This document shows positions 12,391 to 24,370 of a stretch of 64,000 bases of DNA, one piece after another. Positions within the stretch are counted from its first letter, which is position 1. Each line of letters starts with the position of its first letter. The notes below the pieces were generated by a model. That model was given only the letters and a program-made list of their open reading frames with translations. It had not been told where the DNA came from and did no database searches. This stretch comes from Craterostigma plantagineum (taxonomy: Eukaryota; Streptophyta; Magnoliopsida; Lamiales; Linderniaceae), in the NCBI GenBank assembly GCA_027422505.1, contig JAPQWV010000304.1, forward strand, positions 372,001-436,000, written 5' to 3'. Both the position numbers and the translations under genes were made by a program.

Positions 12391-13901
12391 TTTCATGTTC
12401 TACAAGTGGATATCATAGTAATGAACGTAAGATTACAATGGATCCATATATCATACACTCCTATGAACAAAACTTCAATGAAATTGTGATATTTATCCAA
12501 AATAATTTTGAAGCTTTAGCTGTCCATATCTGAATCGATTCAACGGTCGCCACGGTACAAATACAGCTTCTGTCGATGTCATTAATTGAGAAGATATACA
12601 ATAATTAACATGGACATGGACTATTATTGGATGTTTTCATGTGATTGTAATGCATTTTCAGCATATGCCCACAGAAAATTATATAGATTAGAACTTTTTT
12701 CATTCAATTATCATACATCTCTCTCAGCATGCCTACGTCTTACGAGTTCACTGATCAGTCGAAGGCCTATTATGTATCCAACTTATTAGCATAGTTATTA
12801 CACATTCTAGAGCTTTACCAATACTCGATCTTCTCATCCATGTCTTTTTCTGCCCAAATGGATCGGCTTTAAATTCACTGTTAAGAAATAGTGAAAGTTC
12901 ACCCCATCAATTCCAATATATATATTCTCATTCTGCGTTGATCTTCAACTCTCTCTCACAAAATCAAAGAAGTTTACAATGGAACAAGTGAAGCTGCCAT
13001 ACATCATGACCTGTCCCATACGTCACGGTGGTTGTAATAACAATTAGTTCTAATTATCAGTTTGCTGTTCGTATTTTAACATTGCCCCATTTTTTATTTC
13101 ATATCAACTTTCTTTAACAGATCATTAGCCTCACGTCTATAAAGTAAAGAAACAAACGTCACTGCATGCTTGGCTTGCAAAGAAAAAGTTTACCCTTTCA
13201 TCGATCAACGAGAAGGTATCTATCTTTGAATCTGTCTCATATATTTTATATATATTTTGGAGGAATCATACGCACATTGGAAGTGGAACACATGAGATTG
13301 TTAGGTGAGGGATGCTATGTGTCCTTGATTGCAATTAAATAAGAAAGACATCGCAGATGCATTATAGACAAAACCATGTCTTTATATTTGTACCTTTTTT
13401 ATGATATGCATAGTTGACGATATTCATAAAATAACTAGGACACAGACACAGTTGGTTAATGCAATGTGCGTGGAACTGTTGAAATAAAGCGTATGAAGGT
13501 CATAGTAGGTCAAATATAGGAAAACTTCACACAAACAGTACACACACTTACACACAAACACATGCCTATGTATGCATATATATATATGTGATATATATTA
13601 TTTGGTTTTTCCTCATGGTGGTGGTGGTGGTGGCTTTTAGGCGTGACAATATTCAAATTGTCTCACCTATGAACCACTTGCCTTGTGCTGCTCTTGCTCT
13701 CCTATATTATTACACAAACACAGATATATTGCATTCTTGGAAAGTTCTGAATTTGCCCTCTCTTCATCTCTCTCTCTCTACACGCACATATATATATATA
13801 TATATTCAGATTCACTCATCCATTCCCTTTGTTTCTTCACTTGGATACTGCAGATCAGTTCTCAACTGATTGTTTTTTTTTTTTTTTTTTTTTATCGTGG
13901 A
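12391..13901. other. Intergenic region upstream of MIR167
   Basis: About 1.5 kb, AT-rich, with TATA-like (AT)n runs at 13577-13596 and 13788-13806 and a T-run at 13872-13893 directly before the MIR167 hairpin. A TATA-like run at 12918-12924 lies about 55 bp before a 22-codon ORF (12979-13047). No protein family is recognised. This region probably contains the MIR167 promoter and primary transcript 5' part. Confidence 0.45.
12979..13047 (+). other. 22-aa small ORF of unknown meaning
   Basis: A short ORF starts MEQVKLPYIMTCP and has promoter-like context: a TATATATAT run about 55 bp upstream and a CT-rich leader. The segment 12989-13012 resembles the miR167 sequence with a 4-nt insertion, so the reverse strand would be complementary to miR167. 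No homology is recognised; it may simply be chance. Confidence 0.25.
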
Positions 13902-14000
13902 CCATTAGTAGTTGAAGCTGCCAGCATGATCTTAACTTTTGCCCTTTCGAGCTTCTTGGGAAAGATCAGATCATATGACAGCTTCACCTCTTAATCATGG
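13902..14000 (+). ncRNA. MIR167: MIR167 precursor hairpin
   Basis: The mature miR167 sequence lies on the 5' arm at 13913-13933 (TGAAGCTGCCAG core, 3' end CATGATCTT). The star strand is on the 3' arm at 13968-13988 (ends GACAGCTTCACC). The two arms pair over the whole duplex with one bulge and few mismatches. The lower stem continues as CCAT (13902-13905) with ATGG (13997-14000), giving a compact hairpin of about 99 nt with a loop near 13945-13960. miR167 targets the auxin response factors ARF6/ARF8 and IAR3 in angiosperms (family knowledge). The 3' end CTT matches the -UCUU isoform class rather than -UCUA. A 103-codon ORF overlapping it is taken as spurious. Confidence 0.93.
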
Positions 14001-14338
14001 AATCACGAATACGAAACTAAATCTGCTTTCTGATTCGAGGCAAATCGATCGAAGGTAAGAACATCGGTAAGTTCTTTCTGTCGATGCTTATAACATGGAG
14101 TCGTATGGTAATAAAATTGTTGAAATGCCAAACATAGAGGCATATCTCACTCTTAAGAGTCGTCAAGATCACTTTTTTAATTGCATTACCCAATCAAGAA
14201 ATCAAAGGGAAGAAAACGTCTCAGTTTCTGACCACAAATCTACAATAAAGCAGACATCGAACTTGTCTCGATCAACACAGCACAGAGGCAACAAACGTCA
14301 AAGCTTTTACATTGTTCCCATATTACACAGCTATCCAT
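14001..14338. other. Short interval between MIR167 and VTE3
   Basis: About 340 bp. Part must be the tail of the MIR167 primary transcript and part the VTE3 3' UTR. No conserved element is seen. Confidence 0.4.
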
Positions 14339-15566
14339 TCATATGGGCAGACCCTTCGGCGTAATGAGATCCTTAGCCACATGTAAATCGGAACCAAGAC
14401 GTAGTAAGTCGCTGCCAACGCCCCGAGAATGAAGCGCCCCAAGAACACAAATGGGTTCACAGGCTTCGACACATCCTCTGCTTTAGGGCCGAGCTGATCA
14501 ACACAGAAAGATACGAGCGATCACAAGCCTGTAGCTTTTCAACATTCGATTTTCCTAACAGCAATAGTAGCTGCGAAATGGAACCAATTATGGGTTCCGA
14601 AGAAGGGATTTTGATCATACCTGCAAAGGAGAGTCGCCTGAGGCGGGCTTGACGCCTGTAACAGAGCATCCCATGATGAGCCCATGTCTTCGAACGCCAC
14701 GATACCATTTGGGACCGATCCTTTTGAGCTGAACATCCTTAAATCCAGCCTTTTCGAACCACTCGATGTACTCTTCCTCCTTAGGGAAGAGCATCCAAGC
14801 ATCTGCAAAGAACCTAGACAGCCAAAACGTTGGATGGACTGGTCCAATTATGCAAGCTTTGCCCGACAGCCTCAGAACCCTATAAGCTTCTCTAATCCCA
14901 CGCTGTGGATCAGGCCAGTACTCAATGCTGAGATCAAAATCAAACACAATCAATCAATCAATCAATCAGCAAAACACACGCAGCTAAAGGATAAACAAAC
15001 CTCCCAGCTGAGATATATCTGTCGACAGAGTCGGTAGCAAAGGGCAAATCCTCAGCATCTCCTTCGATGATTGTGCATTCCTTCAACGGCTCCTTTTGCC
15101 TGGCCTTAGCAAGCTGGTGAGGAGACTGATCGAGGATGGTCACATTCTTGGCATCCACTTTCTTGACTATCCCTAGAGTAGTGAACCCAGTCCCGCCGCC
15201 GACGTCGACGACCTTCAGATTCTTACTGTACAGATCGGCGGGCTCCAAAGCGTCGTCCCTCATATCCTCTGTCCAGTGACCAGGGTTTATTACATGGTCG
15301 TACACAATCGAGAGAAACCTGTAGAACCAAAAGGCTTCCTTCTTGTGCTGAATGAACCTCGGCTGCGACGCCGGCCTAGAAGCCGAAAGGCTGCATTTTG
15401 GGACGAGGGACTTGCTTCTGATGCCCTTAATTGAGGTTCTTGCGGTGCAAGAGAGTGAGTTGGGAGCGGCGAAGTGCTTGCCGCCGCCATTGAAGTCCGA
15501 GGTTTTGAAACACGGCCCTCTAGGGATCTGAGCATTGCCTCTTACGATGAGCATCGTAGAAGCCAT
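14339..15566 (-). CDS. VTE3: MPBQ/MSBQ methyltransferase, plastid inner envelope (one frame break near the C-terminus)
   Basis: SAM-dependent methyltransferase of plastoquinone-9 and tocopherol synthesis (VTE3/APG1, 37-kDa inner envelope protein). Exons: 15566-15001, 14927-14621, 14493-14339; about 342 aa when corrected. The first roughly 55 residues are a Ser/Lys/Arg-rich plastid transit peptide. The SAM motif I is VVDVGGGTGFTTLGIVKK, the acidic loop is IIEGDAEDLPFATDSVDRYI, and SIEYWPDPQRGIREAYRVL follows. A C-terminal membrane anchor (FVFLGRFILGALAATYYVLV) tethers it to the envelope. In exon 3 one base is missing in the short A run at 14371-14376 (plus strand CCTTAG). With it restored the protein ends WLKDLITPKGLPI, matching the family. 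The gene faces ATG18 across 2.7 kb. Confidence 0.93.
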
Positions 15567-18278
15567 TGCTGAGTGAACTAGCTTTTATGAGCAAGAAAAA
15601 AGGGATGATTTTTGAAGACTTCTTCACCGATTTTGGGACGTTCGACGGAAATCCCAATGACCAAGAACTTTCTTTCAGCTAACTCTTGATGGGCTTTGTG
15701 GACAACTCGCTCACTCTCAGCCGTGAATCACCCGCTATGTTTAGCCACGAATTATTATATTTAAATATATATCTTTGTTGATATAATATTAGACGAATTC
15801 ATGTAACCAATATATATGGGCTTCATTCTTGATTATTGCTAATGGGCTCAATAGTATGGATCGACTTATTAACGTTCAGTTCGTCCTATGAATGTAAAGA
15901 ATTAGTTAGTATTGTTATTAATTACTATCATTACGCTCTAATATTATCATCAATTTGTATCGTTGGTTGCCAATTAATTGTCAGGCACTCGATGACATCC
16001 GAACTCTGCCCAAAACTCTGGATAATATAGAATCCCGCAACATTGACCGCAATGACGTCATCATATAAGTTTAAATCACGAGATTTAATGAATTTAGTTT
16101 ATTTAATCGATGAGGTTTGGTTGTATTATACTCCATCCTAACTAAGCTTAAGCCTCGGTACGATATTATACCGAGTTGAACGTATTGGCATCATAAACAA
16201 TCCGTACTTAAAAGAAATTATATGTGTCCAAAATTATATTACGAGTCCCAAGTATAGTGGAGGGACATGGATAATTATTGTAATTTATTCTTTAAATAGT
16301 AAATAACAATTAAAAAAAAAAAAACTTAGAGGACCGTTGAGCACCCACCGCCTTCAAAGGTTGTTCTCCGTGCAGTACATTTAACTTTGTCCACATTTTG
16401 GCCCTCTTCATTCTAGGGCGATGTATCCACCTTTTAATTTTATTTTAATATTGATATATGAGTATCTATTTTTTTTTTCGGTGACTATGTGATAAAATAT
16501 TCTAAAAGCGGTGTAATGTGGTATAGGGCTTTTCAGATTCTCCGTTGTTTGTAGGTATATTCGACTAAAAGCAAAAACTAAATCTTTGTCAGTTGTCACC
16601 AACTATTAGGGAATAGAATTCCTTTGTTCACGTGAAATAATTTTGCTCATATCCTACGTAGCGCTGCGCCATTTAGGGACACTTTTTTTTTTTTTTTTTT
16701 TTTTCTCGATGAGAGAAAATAAGTATATTTTCTCTTTGTTATGGAATATAAACCATTTAAGAATACGTTGTCGTTGTGGGACAATCCATCTTTAACGTTA
16801 GCAATTGACTACTCGGAATATAAAAGGGATATGAAAAAAGAATAGCTATGAAGAGCTTGTGGATATGATCCAATTGCAAGGGTTTTAGTAGCTAGTTATT
16901 CGGATTCACGTGATTAATAGGGAAATTAAGGAATGTAACGAATGTTGACCACCTTAAAAATGTATTTGTCTGCTTTTCATATCATGTGCGCAACTGAAAT
17001 AATACCGATGATATTGGTAAGAACAATAATAATGTCATCCCTTTAATCAAACTCTGACCATTGTCGGCAACTTTATTTATTTTTCGTGCCCATCAATTAA
17101 ATTTTGATCTAATTAGATTTAGATCTAAGTTCCGTCCACTCCACTACGCTACAACGACGAATTATGATACAGCAGATGAAAAGAACAATTTGTGTCGTAA
17201 TTATAAACTAATTCGATATATTATTCTGACGTGATTAGTATCGTGTAAAGTATATGTAAAATGCTTTGCACACAATAAATGTTGAAAAGGTTGGAACTCA
17301 ATATTGTTGTTACTAGGGTTTTTAGCTCGAGGCTAATAAATACTGTTTGTAATGAAAATTTAAGTAACATGTCTAATGTACTTTTCACTTTAAACGTGGA
17401 GTAACTACTTTATACACACGTATTTTTACAGCTTTATTCCACCAAAAGAAAAGGGCCGTCCATACATACATACATGCTTCTTTTCTTTTTTATTTTAAAT
17501 TTAATTTAGAAAACAGAAAATATATGTGCTGGTCAAACAATGGTACATGGAGTAACATAGTATGTACTGTGGTAAGACGGCTTCGCTCTGTGTGCAGCAA
17601 TCGCCGGCCAAGCGGCCTCAGATGAGCCAAGTTTGCTGCTGCTCAGGGGAAGCTTGGAAGCGTTGAGATGATCAAGAAAAACAAAAGGCTATCGAGTTGG
17701 AAGAAGTATTACAGAGAGCTCTTCAGCGCAGAGAAATACAGAATGAGATGAAAAAAGTTTTGATCTTTACGTCTTTTTTTCGCTTTTGTTGCAGCCATGT
17801 TCGTCCGATTTTTAAGGTTGATAGATAATCAATATTTCCTTAGATTTGACGTTGCTTGTGATATATGTATTGTATTGTATGTATAGTAGAGGAGAGCCCT
17901 CTCTCTCCCTTCAGTTCCGTATATCATTTTGAGTCCACAAACAGAAGAGAACAGAAAAGAAACATAAAAGAAAAAAGGTAAAAAGGAAAAATCGCCAATT
18001 TGTCGTTTCAAGTCAAACTTTCCAAAATTAAATAGCTAACGCGAGTTCAGAATCATCCTCCGCGAGTGGATTCGCAGCCGTTTAATCGGAGATCGTCTGA
18101 CGCTCTACGATCGAGGGAGGTGGGCCCGGCCCGACATGTGGGACGTTGCGTGTCAGCACGACGGCGCGCGGTGGAGCAGAATCTCGAGTTGCCGTTGAGT
18201 TAAGAAATCGAACATTAAAAAAAAAAAAAGAAAGAAAGGAAGCTTATTTATTGAAGCAAGTTATTTAATTGGATAACG
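15567..18278. other. Long AT-rich intergenic region
   Basis: About 2.7 kb between the divergent VTE3 and ATG18 starts. It holds poly-A/T tracts (16312-16323, 16684-16704), ATAC/TACA repeats near 17461-17475 and mostly AT-rich DNA. The interval 17575-17740 is distinctly GC-richer with a Glu/Arg-rich open frame but no start codon or recognised family. The GC-rich part at 18050-18200 is likely the ATG18 leader. No gene is called. Confidence 0.4.
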
Positions 18279-21200
18279 ATGAGGAAAAGCAAGGGGCAGA
18301 AACAGCAAGTTGTTTGCCTAATTCACTTCGGATTATCTCGTCCTGCATCAAGACGGTGTCGACGAATGCTAGCAACGCGGTTCGATCGGCCGGAGCGTCG
18401 GTGGCGGCGTCGATTTCAGCTGGGGACGATCGGAAGGAGCAGGTTTGTGATTATTAAATTAGGTTTCTTTTTGGAAGTTTATTGCCTCCTTTTGATGATT
18501 GATTGCTTAGCTCTCTGGGTCTGGGTTTTGAATTTCTTGTCCTGTTTTTGATCTTGTTAGTAGTGGAATTGATTGGGTTCTGTAAAATTTTAGTTATTTC
18601 TTGGTTGGCGATTGAATCATTGCAAGGGTCTGAGATTTTATTTGAAAACTGAGCATTATTGGGATCTGTTGAATTACTTGATGTTATGCATCGGTATCAG
18701 AATAATTTGTTTCTTTCTTTTCTGTTCTCAGCAGAGTCTCATTTCTAATGTTCTGTTGAGCTTTACTGGGTTAGGAAATTTGTGGTTTGCTGGACTTCTC
18801 TCGTATGGATAATCTTGGTTGATTAGCAGTTAATTAGCCAAGTGGTGCATTTTTTCCGGTTTTAGTGACTGTAAACTTAAAATGCTTCGAAGTTTCTGGC
18901 CAATTTCCGTATATTTTTAGGTTTGCCAACTTTAGTCCTTCGGTTCAGTTGTGGTATCTGTAGCGTTTCAATCTGCTTGTATTGGTCACTGATTCGGCTT
19001 TCATCATCCAAGACGTGGCAACGAATATTACAGTTTCTGTCATCACATTTCCATGCCGTTAGAATTAATATGATTTTCATATATCATGCCTAAAATTCAC
19101 ACAGCAATAATCTTGAATTGCATTCCCTTTTAACCCTTCTCTTCTTCTGATCAGGTTTTGTGGGCTGGCTTCGACAAGTTAGAGATCAGTTCGACTTCCT
19201 TTAGACTTGTCCTACTGCTCGGCTATTTGAAGGGATTTCAAGTATTCGACGTCGAAGATGCAAGTGGACTAAGCGAACTAATCTCCAAGCGCGATGGACC
19301 AGTTACTTTCTTGCAGATGCTTCCATCTCCTGCAAAATCTGCAGAGCCTGAAAAGTTCCAATCATCGCATCCCTTATTGGTCGTCGTCGGCGGGAATGAA
19401 GATGAAAGAATCTCCTCGTTCCATAATACTGTAGCCAGGCCCAACAAACATGGTGGGCCTACTGAATCTTTGGCGGGGAGCCTCTTCGACCCTCCGACTT
19501 CTGTCAGATTTTACTCGATGAAATCGAACGAATACGTCAAGGTCATCGACTTCAAGTCAGCTGTTCTCATGGTTAGGTGCAGCGCACGAATCGTAGCAGT
19601 TGGCCTCGAAGAGCAAGTGAGTTGTTTGCCTTGCTAATTATACGCATAGAGAAAGCCTTAGGGGCTTCAACTCTTTATTTTCCTTGCAGATATACTGCTT
19701 CGACACAGTGAATCTTGAGAAGAAATTCTGTAGTCCTCACCTACCCAATTCCTCGAGTAGGAGAGCAAGGCACATCTGAAATTTATACGGGCCATGGCCC
19801 TATGGCTGTGGGGCCAAGGTGGTTGGCTTATCCCCCCGACCGACCGTTCATGGTAAACTCGGGCAGGTTAAGTTCGAAGAGCCTTTCCTCTAACGTCAGC
19901 AGCCCTTCAACATCTCCCGGCGGCAGCTCGATCATGGCTCGTTACGCCATGGAGTCGAGCAAGCAGTTGGCCGCTGGGTTTCTCACCTTGGGCGAAATGG
20001 GTTACAAGAAGTTGCACAAGCACTGCCCGGATTTGCTGCCCGAGAGTCCCACTTCGACGGGTTGGAATTCTGGGAAGAGATCGGTTTCTTCTGACCCAGA
20101 GAATGCTGGAGTGGTAAGTGCAAATTGCTTAGCTGATTTATGACTTCCTTCTCATTATCCTTTAAAAGTTTGAGTTTTGAACTCAACTTTCGATTGCAGG
20201 TTGCTGTTAAGGATACTGTGTGCTCTGAAGTTATTGCACAGTTTAGAGCTCACTCAAGCCCTGTTTCTGCGTTGTGTTTCGATCCATCTGGGACGCTTTT
20301 GGTCACTGCCTCCGTGCATGGAAACAGCATAAAAATATTCCGTATAATGCCTTGCCATACGTGTGGTAGCAGCAGAGGATCGAGCCCTTTTACTGATTGG
20401 AGCAATACTTACGCCCATCTCTACAAGCTACACCGTGGAATTACCCCTGCTGTAAGTCTAGCCTTCTTATCTTGCATACCATCGTCCCTATTCTCACTTG
20501 GGATTTTTTTCGTCGTTTTTTCGTCAGGTCATCCAAGATATCTCCTTCAGTCATTACAGTCAATGGATTGCGATCGTATCTTCAAGGGGAACTTGCCATC
20601 TTTTTACCCTCTCTCCGTTCGGGGGAGACAGTAGTTATCAAGCCTTAAATGCTCAAGGAAATGGTGCTACTACTTCTCCTTTCACAGCTTCGAATCTCCT
20701 CCCATGGTGGTCTTCAACTTCATCTTTCGCCTTAAGCGAGCCTCATTCTCTTCCTCCTCCCCACCACCTCCTTGCGCACTAAACGTGGTGGCGAGGATAA
20801 GGGCGAACGACTCGGGCCTGATTAACTCGGTGAGCAACGCTGCTGCTTCGATGGCGGGCAAACTGTGGGTCCCATCTGGCGCTTTAGCTGCAGTTTTCCA
20901 CAACTCTAGCACGTCTATTTCACACGGCGGAGGCTGTGCGCTCGAGCATGTCTTGGTTTACGCACCCTCGGGATTCGTCGTGCAGCACGAGATTCTCTTG
21001 CCGACTGGGATTGAAGCCAAGGAGAATGGAACTCAACCTCCTTCGAATCATCAGCAGGTCGAAAAACAGAGCGAGGAGCTGAGAGTGAAGTTTAATCCCT
21101 TGCAGTGGTGGGATGTCTGCAGAAGATTGGATAACGTCGAGAGGGAGGAGCCTATTTCCAAGAGCATCATCTTCGATGGAGATTCGAAATCAGTTTTTTT

Positions 21201-22369
21201 CGTCAGAGGAGAATGCGAGTTATTCTCAGGGGAAGAAACACGCCAGGAAAGATTCGGTGAAGTCTCATCATCAGGACAGAACGCAGTGGTACCTATCGAA
21301 CGCCGAAGTGCAAATCAATTCGTGCAGATTTCCCTTGTGGAAGAAATCGAACGTACGTATGCCTTTTCTATGCGTTTTTTGGCTGGTAAGTAACCTGCGT
21401 ATATAACCGTAATATGCATTATCTAGGCGTGCTTCCATGTCATGGAATCTCCAACTGCCAAACACCTCTTGGGAGGTGAGTTTGAAATCGAGGCGATTTC
21501 TTCCCATGAAGTTGAGATCAAGCACAAGGATTTACTGCCTATCTTCGACCATTTTCCCAGCGCCAGGTATGGGTAGATTGACTCTCCAGTTATCTTTTTT
21601 CCTTTCTTCGGTATAAAATTATCGAAAGGTTTTCTTTTAATACAGACCCTTCCGCGGTGAGGTAAGATATTCGTCTGCTCCCACGAACGGTTTTCAAGCT
21701 AGAGACAAGACAAACGAAGCGAGCTTCATCTGCCATTCCAACCCACCTTCGTTCAGCTCTACCGAGAGTTCTGAAGGAGGTAAAATTAGCTCCTCTCTCG
21801 TCGAAGATATCGAGCTTCAGTTTTCATTTCGTCTCCTTGAATCTTTTTTCTCTTCCTAAACGTCAGGATTGTCGAGACGAATGGAGAACCTTCTTGATAT
21901 GGATCATGTGAACTTCGAAAAATCGCCCCTTCGTACGAAAAATGACGCCAATTTTCTGCTAACAATAACGATACTAGCATGATGAGTCGGTCGAGCTCGT
22001 CGGGCGACGAGGAGGCTCAGCGGTCGAGCGATGAGAACGCTGATGACTCAGCCCATGCGAATCTTCCCACGACTAAATCTGAAGCTGAGAATAATTCCAT
22101 CGACCTTTCCCATACGTTCGAGGAAGGTTACTGTAACAACCCAGACATTCATCGCAGTTCTGCTAATGAACATGAAACTGATACAAACTTTAGCAACAAT
22201 GACGATGAGAAACACGAAGAAGAAGGAGAAGGATGGATTGGTGGAATGTTTGATTTGGAAGAAGGTATGTAAGCAAGCAAGCACATTAGTTTTGTTTGAG
22301 CTTCAAGTTTGAAGTTGGGTATTATTTATTTTTTTATTTTTTATTTTTATTTTTTTCTATGCAGGTTGA
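18279..22369 (+). CDS. ATG18: ATG18F/G/H-type autophagy protein (WD40 PROPPIN plus BCAS3 domain), five frame breaks
   Basis: Phosphoinositide-binding beta-propeller protein of autophagosome formation. Proposed exons: 18279-18442, 19155-19616, 19690-20113, 20200-20451, 20528-21352, 21427-21566, 21646-21779, 21867-22264, 22365-22369; about 934 aa corrected. Seen: LPNSLRIISSCIKTVSTNAS near the N-terminus, VLWAGFDKLE, SKRDGPVTFLQM, GPMAVGPRWLAY, ARYAMESSKQLAAG, FRAHSSPVSALCFDPSGTLL, the lipid-binding FRRG equivalent in YKLHRGIT, then the BCAS3-like part from LLPWW onward and an acidic tail ending WIGGMFDLEEG. Single-base shifts occur near 18290-18293 (G4), 19723-19727, 20756-20759 (C4), 21193-21199 (T7) and 21951-21954 (T4). 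Each disturbs one frame only, and conserved sequence continues after each. Which of ATG18F, G or H it is cannot be decided here. Confidence 0.88.
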
Positions 22370-24370
22370 TTGAGAGATTTACTCTGATAAAGGGTGGTGA
22401 GGGTTGTAATAATATATTTATGATTGGGTGAAGAACGTGGTTGCTTTGCTTGCATTTCTGTGTAGTTTATTTATGCTTTGTGCACATATGAAATTGAACC
22501 ATCCTTTTATTTTATTTTATTTATTTTTTTTTATATCTGTAAAGGAGTCTGTTTGGGAATGGTGGTGATGTACAGTTTGCTCGTATTATATACACAGTTG
22601 TGTTTTTCAATTTGTGTAAACAGCCCAACTACGCTACTATATATGGTTCGTTATTTCTTTATGATAATATTTTGTTGAGCTTCGTATCATGCATGTATGA
22701 GCATCTATGATGTAAAGATTCTCCAGGTTTTTGAGCAATTTGATTGAAAAGAAAAAAGACAAAAGTCGAGAAATATAATGGAGTAGCAAAACTAGCCGTA
22801 CTAAAAGAGTCTGTCCTAAAAGACATGTTGTAAGATAAGAGAGAGCAATGCAAATCAGAGAATCCAACGAGCCGATGCGATCTCAACGGTCAATTTTTAC
22901 CATAAAGGAAAATCACGTAAAAAGGCTTCGAAAGATTTCAAATTTGAACATGCAATTTTTATTTTTTTTACTATTATTTATGATGTAATACGACAATGGA
23001 ACCTCACTTGTACACACCATCCTCAAGTTCCTCGATTTGCTCGAAAATGCTCTTCTATTTTATCTCATATTAACAAAGGAATAGGACCCTTGTTCTTTTT
23101 TTAATAATCAAACGAAGAAAATGAAACCTCGGGCTTGATAAATAAGAGGATCTTCCATTACTGTGCTCGTTGTAACTCAATTAATTTAGTCTGGTCAAGC
23201 AAGATAAATGAAAATTGTGAAATTTGACTTCAATTGTGTATGCTTACGAGGCTCGTTAACAGGATGTTAATGGCTAAGTAAGCCATAGACAGATATTCAA
23301 TTATCGCTGACTGACTGCTGACTTCAGGTACTTATTTTTCAAAGCTTTTTTATTTTTCTTTATTACTTTATTCATTTAGTTATTTTTTTAGTTTATAATA
23401 TTATAACCAGCAATAGCAATGGCTTGAAAGGGAACCTTTCTGCTAATGTTAATGATGTCAATGACCCTCTCTTTTACCCAACGGTCTTCTTCAATTTGAA
23501 GGAATATCTGATTTGTCATTTTTACCCTCGATTCGATTTGTTAAAATAATCATATACATGCATTTTATAAATTTCGGCCGGTGTCAAGCAACCTATTAGT
23601 TTGGTGATTTTTATGAAAAACTCACCAAATGTTTATTTTTTTTATATATTTTTTTTATTGTTTTGTATGTTATTTCAGCAGCTAATTGCAATCACATATA
23701 TGTAATTATATTATATATTTGCCAGCCTTTTTGTGATCAAGCAAAGTGGAACTCACTCAAAACGGTCGTTAACCTCATCTTTAAGTCGGATTAAAGCTAT
23801 CTAAACCATTTCATCACGAAATTTCAAGCATTGACCTCGCAAGATTTAATTGGTAAGCATTCTTCATTAACTCAAAGTCACAATCTATCTATACCGAGGA
23901 AAAAAATAGTCAATATATCCTGCATGTATACTTCTTTAAATACGTTATACTTTATGGATATTCTAAAATAATGCCGCAATTTTAAACCTCGACATAGTAT
24001 GAGAAATCATAAATGAATACACAAACGTCTGCAATAAATGGACACGAGGAAAATCCCAAATATGGTGTGTGACAAACATCTAATTTTTTTTCCTTAAAAA
24101 AGAAGCAACTGGCCCTAAATTCAATTTCAAAAGCAGTGGCAAAGCTGTAATAAAGTACTAACCGAAGCCCCATGACATAAATCCACTTAATAACCAAACA
24201 AGAATTTGAATTGAGCTTCGCCCGTTTGAATAAATAGTATCCCTATTAAACCAAATAAACGAAGCCACGCTACACCACCACAAACTCTCTCTCTCTCTCT
24301 CTCTCTTCTCTCGCGAATGTGAAGAAGATAAGAGACTAACTAATCCCTAGAAAAGTCGAAGCAGAAGAAA
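22370..24370. other. Intergenic region between ATG18 and ROPGAP
   Basis: About 2 kb, strongly AT-rich, with T-runs (22322-22357, 22504-22533, 23636-23660) and a CT microsatellite at 24284-24306 just before the ROPGAP start, probably in its leader. No gene or transposon ends are recognised. Confidence 0.4.

Noticed and set aside
13683..13994. A 103-codon ORF covering the MIR167 hairpin
   Set aside because: It runs through TA and T-run repeats and the miRNA duplex; the hairpin explains the conserved sequence.
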